Source: Bolinopsis microptera (taxonomy: Eukaryota > Ctenophora > Tentaculata > Lobata > Bolinopsidae). Taken from it: DNA of 64,000 nucleotides. Numbering within the stretch: position 1 is the stretch's first letter; each line of letters opens with the position of its first letter. The stretch is taken from assembly GCF_026151205.1 (NCBI RefSeq), contig NC_087079.1, positions 14,012,445 through 14,076,444 on the forward strand, written 5' to 3'. The position numbers were made by a program, and so were the translations under genes. Under the pieces are notes generated by a model, which saw nothing but the letters and a program-made list of their open reading frames with translations, was not told the DNA's origin and made no database searches. Below are positions 13,301-19,300 of this stretch, one piece after another.

Positions 13301-16300
13301 GGTACCTAGTAACCCTGGCACTGACATCTACCACTAAATATTCGGAGCGATCAATAAAATGGTAATCGAAAAAATCTTCAACAAAATCTCGCCAAGTCCA
13401 CTCATCAAATAAAATAGGGCGTTGGGGCACTATTACATTTCCTATCAGTATAATGTTAACATATTTAAAGACACTCAGGAAATCAAAACAATCAACAAAA
13501 ACATGGCATGAGCCCAAGTCTAAAAATAGGTCGGGGCGTGGGGCCACTGCAAGTATCACATTCGAAATATCACAAGTACATTCAAACAATACGTCATTAT
13601 TCCACATAGTGTGTAGCATCGGAATATAATATGAGAAAGTTCCAAGACACCGGAAGTACGTCTGCGTGTAAGTAAAATGCAAATGTTCATTTAAACAGAT
13701 GAGCGAAGAGTTGCAGTTACACGGGTGGTTGAGTGTGTAGGTACACTTAAAACTGATGTTAAACATAATCGGGTCCCTGATCGTTGTACGATATAAGTGC
13801 GAGTAGAAGCACAAACCCGGTTTTAAGCCAAAAGAATCCAAATCCAGTCCCAATTCCAGTTCCGATATGTCCAGAGAATTAGAGATAGGGTTAGGCGGAG
13901 GGGCAGGTCCAGTTCCAGCCACAGTACTGGCCACGCCAGCGACTAAAAGTATCAACCACGTCACGGTGACAGTGGTAAATCGAAGAGCGTTAAAATGTGT
14001 AACGAATGCAAATGTGCAAATATATATGTTGTGGGGATGATGTGAACCCTGCTTGATTCAGGGGATACTGTTATTATACAGTAATATGATCTGGTAGACA
14101 GTGGTCCGCGGACAGTGGTCCGCAGACAGTGGTCCGCAGACAGTGGTCCGCGGACCAGTGGTCGGGCTATCTCGATACTGCCCAATGTGTTGTATTTGTG
14201 GTAGATACTTCCAAGTGATACACTGTTTATGATAAACAGTCTCAATAAATATCGTAAGGTAAACTGTTCTCTGAGAATCTGGTTTTAAAATGGTACGGGG
14301 AAAACTGTTGCCCGAGAATTTTAGGTAATAGGTTCCAAATATTGTAAGGTAAACTGTTCTCGTTTCAAAATGTAATGTTACTGTAAGCTCTGCTTTTAGT
14401 TTTAGTTTTGGCAAAAACTGAATCATAATAATAATAATCTATAAATATCACGAACTACTAAGAAGTCTGTAAATAAAAACTGCTCAGAAGTCTATAAATA
14501 AAAACTGCTCAGAAGTCTATAAATAAAAACTACTCAGAAGTCTATAAATAAAAACTGCTCTGAAGTCTATTAATATCAACTACACAGAAGTCAGAAGTGT
14601 TTTAATACCAATTACTTTCACCATGAGTGGTCGAATGTCACGCAGGATATGCAGTGTTTACATTTAAATCGGCTGTATCTTCGGTTCAGATGAATATATT
14701 TTGATGCGATAAAAACGTACTACCACAGAATATTATTATTTTCCTCCCTGTGACCACGGGCTTCCCTAAGATTGTGGCTTACATCTGCAGAGTTAACATT
14801 ACCTTGTGTCTTCGTCTGGAGTTAACATTAGCGTGTGTCTTACATCTAGAGTTAACATTAGCTTGTGTACACTATATTATTCCATATAAGGCCTGATCAT
14901 TATTATTATTATCAAACTTTACACAAATCCGAAGTAGTAATATAAAAACATCCTAGGGATCTGATAAGTCTACGTGAAGAACTCTGAAAACAAACTTAAA
15001 TATTTAACCCAACAAAATTGAAAATTAATGAATCAAAAACTAAACAAATTTCTCCAATGGTTTCTGTTCGAGGCTATATGTCGAAGTTCTGTCAAATCTG
15101 TCAAATTACATAAATTTATATTTCTTTTATTTAAATCACTCAAAATGGTTTTGAAAATACTGATCTGATGTCTACCAATTCTCCCTTTCATATTCTCCAT
15201 ACTCTCAACAGTAAAACTCAATGCTAGTTGGGGTGGAGAGTTACAATCACTTCTAAGGATATGACCGAGCATTTTCCAGCGAGACTTAGCAACCCTCTCT
15301 GTTAATGGAGTCACCCCACAACGAGCATAAAGGTCTCGGTTACTGATGATTCGGGGATAAGTGGAGTTCATTATCCGCCTCAAATGTTTGCGCTGACACA
15401 CATCCACTTTCTGAAGGATTTTCTCTGGAGCGGCCCAGCTATTGCAGTTGTACAGCAGTACTGGGGTAACAAGGGCCTCGTATAATTTCACTTTGGTGTC
15501 CAGTGAAATTCGGGACTTTTCCAGCCAAACTTTGTTGTACTTTTCGAAAGCAACATTAGCTAGGATACAGCGGTGAAGTATGTCAGATTTGCTGCAAAGC
15601 CTGGATCCCAGTGACACACTCTTTCTCCATGGCTCTCTACCTCTTAATGGCTCTCCTTTCTTGTCGACATCTGTTTTGTCTGCTATATAGAAACGGACAA
15701 ATTCAGTCTTGTCTTCGTTAACAAGTAGGTCCCATTCAGCTAAAATTTCTCTGCAAATAGGCAGCATCTCATGCAGATCAAGTAACTTGATCTCTGGTGA
15801 CGTCGCAAAATATCTTAGTCGGGATACGACACGTTATAACGAATGTGATCACGTTCCCGAAGATAAACGTGATAGGACCGACTGTCACGTGGCCTTATTT
15901 ATCCCTTATATGGCACGAGTAGCTGCAATTTATGAGCTCTTAATTGGGCTGCAATCCTTGACAGGCCTATAATTACCCAGTTTTAAATGAACGATGTCTC
16001 ATTCTACAGAATCATTTACAATTGTAATAGATTAAAAAGAACTTATTACAATTCGTAAGCAGTGAATGAATGGGAAAAGCGAGCGACCGTTTTCATTCTC
16101 GTCTTCATTTTGCAGACGGTCAATCGAATTAATATCATTTCCTTTTGTTTGGGAAAGAGAGACACCGGCAGCGGTCCACTCTACCCATGATTACGGGTTT
16201 TAGTCAAATAAGTAAGTACTCATTTTATAATAATCCATAATTCTTAATGCTATAAACATCAACTACTCCCCCAGAACCGGAATGTGAGGCAGGTTATTAC

Positions 16301-19300
16301 GGCAAGGAATATGTAAAGTGCGCGGATCAAGTGGAATGTATCTATGTCCAATATGTTTGTGACGGAGATCTAGATTGTGAAGATGGGTCAGATGAAGAAA
16401 ATTGCCCAGGTTGAGTATTGATAAACTTACCTTTTATTTTACCCTAAAACCTATTAAAAATCTGAAATAACAACTTACAGCTATTATAGTCCAATATAAT
16501 AGCTTCCGCCATTTCATAATACCAAACACAATGTGTTTGTATGATCAAACACAATCACAAAATGTCACCAAATCACGAAATTAAATTTAGACTTTCAAAT
16601 CTTCTTTAGTATTAAATACAAAAACACGTTATTTTATTTACAACAACGTCAAGTTTGAGGCTTTTACTAATTCACGTCACTCGCCCAAAAATTTCACGTG
16701 ACTTTGGTTTTTATGGTTTTGCAGCCGTACAAAACGGTTTTACATAAACCCTAATCCCAACCCTAACAGTAACCCTAACCAAAACCCCGAAGCTATCCAT
16801 AACCCTAACTACAACCCTAACCCTAACCCGAGCCCTAAACAATCGAATTCATGTTTTACTAGCCTGTCACGTGACCAAAACGGTTTTTTGCCGATAACTC
16901 TTCAGGGAAGCATTTTTCGCTCCTACTAAATCGCTCGCCCAAATTGAAATAAATGAATGGCAGTGTACAGGATAAATTGAAAATGAAACTTACGTCTTGC
17001 AGTCTTTACTTACTAATACTGATGGTAATAGAAAACAGCGCTAGCAGTGATTTGCTTACATGATGACGGTCAAAGCAAGCGACCGCGCTGTTACAGGACA
17101 AGAACGGTCACTTTTTTATATCACATCTTTGACTCGTTTTATTATACTAATTTTATTGCGCAGCTTTATGTAACGCAGCTGATAACTTAAGTAGCATTAT
17201 AATTTCAATAACTAACTTATATTATCAATATCTTTACAATTTTACAGCACAAAACTAACCAGGCGATGAGGCGACGGTCCATCCTACCCAATTTATCGGG
17301 TTTGGGTTAAATTTCATAATACAAAATACAATGTGAATAAAACGCAATCATATATCAAACTACGTTTGACCGACATAAAAGTCTTCATAATGAATATTAT
17401 AACTATAAGTAAGTACTAATTTTATAATAATCCATAATTCTTAATTCTATAAACATCAACTATAACTCCCCCCAGTGGCAGTACCTGAATGTGAGGCAGG
17501 ATATGTAAAGTGCGCGGATCAAGTGCAATGTATTTATGAAAGATATGTTTGTGACGGAATGGCAGATTGTGATGATATGTCAGACGAAGAAAATTGCAAA
17601 GGTTGAGTATTGATAAACTTTCTTTTTAAATTTGGGGGGGGGGGGGGGGGGGTCGTGTTCATTTTCAATTGAACTGACCCGTTTCAAGGTCCTGTAATAT
17701 GGGCCAGGGCTCGGTTTAGATCGTACTTAGACCGTCCGTGCGTGGTGAAGAGCCACATCCTGCACGAGGTGACCCTGCAAGACCGGCATGTCATTGAAGA
17801 ATCCGACTGTCTGAGTCAACTAAACACGGCGGATCTAGAGGAGCACACACCTCGAAAAAAAAGCCAGGTATATGAAGACATGCACCCGTGATTGTACGAT
17901 TTCTGACAACACAGGGTTGTTTGTTAGGTCATTCGTAACCAAAATCGTTTAGGTGTACAATTTTTTTCGCTAGAGACAACCCTACAGGGCGAATTTTCTA
18001 AATTACCCGCAGTCGAATTTTCGTATTTCGGCTCCTGAAGGTCATAGAGACTTTAATTAATCTATAGATCTCCTAACGGAGTTTTCTTAGAGGGTGAGAG
18101 GTTCTTTAGTAAAACCGACTGATTAATTGACGCTCTAAAATGAACGGAAAGCTAGCATGGAGAGTGTACTCTAGTAGTAGTAGCAGGGAGTAGTTGAGTG
18201 TGCACTTCGATGTACACGATTTCAGACAACACAGGGTTTTCTTAGAGGGTGAGAGGTTCTTTAGTAAACCCGACTGATTAAATGAGGCTCTAAAATGAAC
18301 GGAAAGCTGACATGGAGAGTGTACTCTAGTAGTAGTAGCAGGGAGTAGTTGAGTGTGCACTTCAATGTACACGATTTCTGACAACACAGGGTTGTTTGTT
18401 AGGTCATTCTAAACCAAAATCGTTTAGGTGTACAATTTGTTTCGCTAGAGACAATCCTACAGGGCAAATCTTCTAAATTACCCGCAGTTGCGTATACGGG
18501 ATTTTCGCATTTCGGCTCCTGAAGGCCATAGAGAATTTAATTATAGCTTAAACTTACTGAAATGGCCACATTTATATACAACTTATTAATCAATGTATGG
18601 TCTAAAATTGTTTATTTCTGCAAAAAACTAATTTTAAGCTCAGGCGTGGGCACAAATTTCATCAAATTTGTATGTCAGCTTCTAATGCGGTCTTAGAGAC
18701 TTAAAGTTTGGCTTAAAATGACTGCAATACTCATGTTTATATTGACACTATAAAGGTTATAAAGGCCCAAAATGCTTGCTTTTGGAAAAAATCCAGAAAA
18801 ACTGATTTTCACTGGGGCGAGTGAAAAAAATCTACTCTAGAAGCTTATTGAAATCGAGTATGCAGTTTGGTGTCTACACATTAACTTTTCTAGAAACCAG
18901 GTCCTTTGTAAGGTCATTCTGGATCAGAATTGATAAGGTACGCAATTTCTATCAGTAGTTCCAACCCTAGGGGGGGGGGGGGGGGGGGATTTCTAAATTA
19001 CCCTCAGGCGCAAATATATGACTTTTGTACCTCGGCTTCTGAACGTAGACACTTAAGGGGTCGTTCACATATTACGTAATCAGCTGAGGGGGTAGGTTCT
19101 GAATGATTACGCTAGTGTAATTTTGACACAATAGCTATGTGTAAAACTGATTACGGAGGGGGGGGGGGGGGGGGAGTAAAAATGTTCCAAAAAATTATTA
19201 TGTAATATGTGAACGACCCTTTACTTGCAGCACAGCAAAATGTTCAGCATGAACACATTCAGATAATATTTATGGAGCAACAACACAACTCAGTTTCAGA

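Larger units (their letters stand above)
5830..14035 (-). mobile_element. Full-length, apparently intact 8.2-kb LINE (CR1/L2-like)
   Basis: On the minus strand the element has a 5'UTR of about 70 nt, ORF1 (13964-9936), ORF2 (9970-5966) and a short 3' tail ending in about three and a half copies of a 10-mer (taatcctgtg). That is the microsatellite type of 3' end seen in CR1/L2 LINEs, in place of poly(A). It is bounded by a 31-bp direct repeat with one mismatch (5800-5830 and 14036-14066), the expected target-site duplication. Both long ORFs are open, so the copy is young and possibly competent. It lies antisense in intron 1 of the secreted-protein gene. Confidence 0.88.
5270..14182. mobile_element. 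GC-rich TIR element split by a LINE
   Basis: Sequences at 5270-5402 and 14051-14182 are about 130-bp inverted copies. Each carries three to four tandem units of gcggaccactgtcc, then ctaccagatcatattactg and ccctgaatcaagca. Without the LINE at 5830-14035 the element would be about 0.7 kb and non-coding, consistent with a non-autonomous DNA element. The interior (5403-5829) has two or three short repeats of ttagttacga and no gene. Confidence 0.7.

Noticed and set aside
13961..14426. Overlapping minus-strand frames upstream of LINE ORF1
   Set aside because: They read through the TIR tandem units outside the LINE boundary set by the target duplication, so they are not LINE N-termini.
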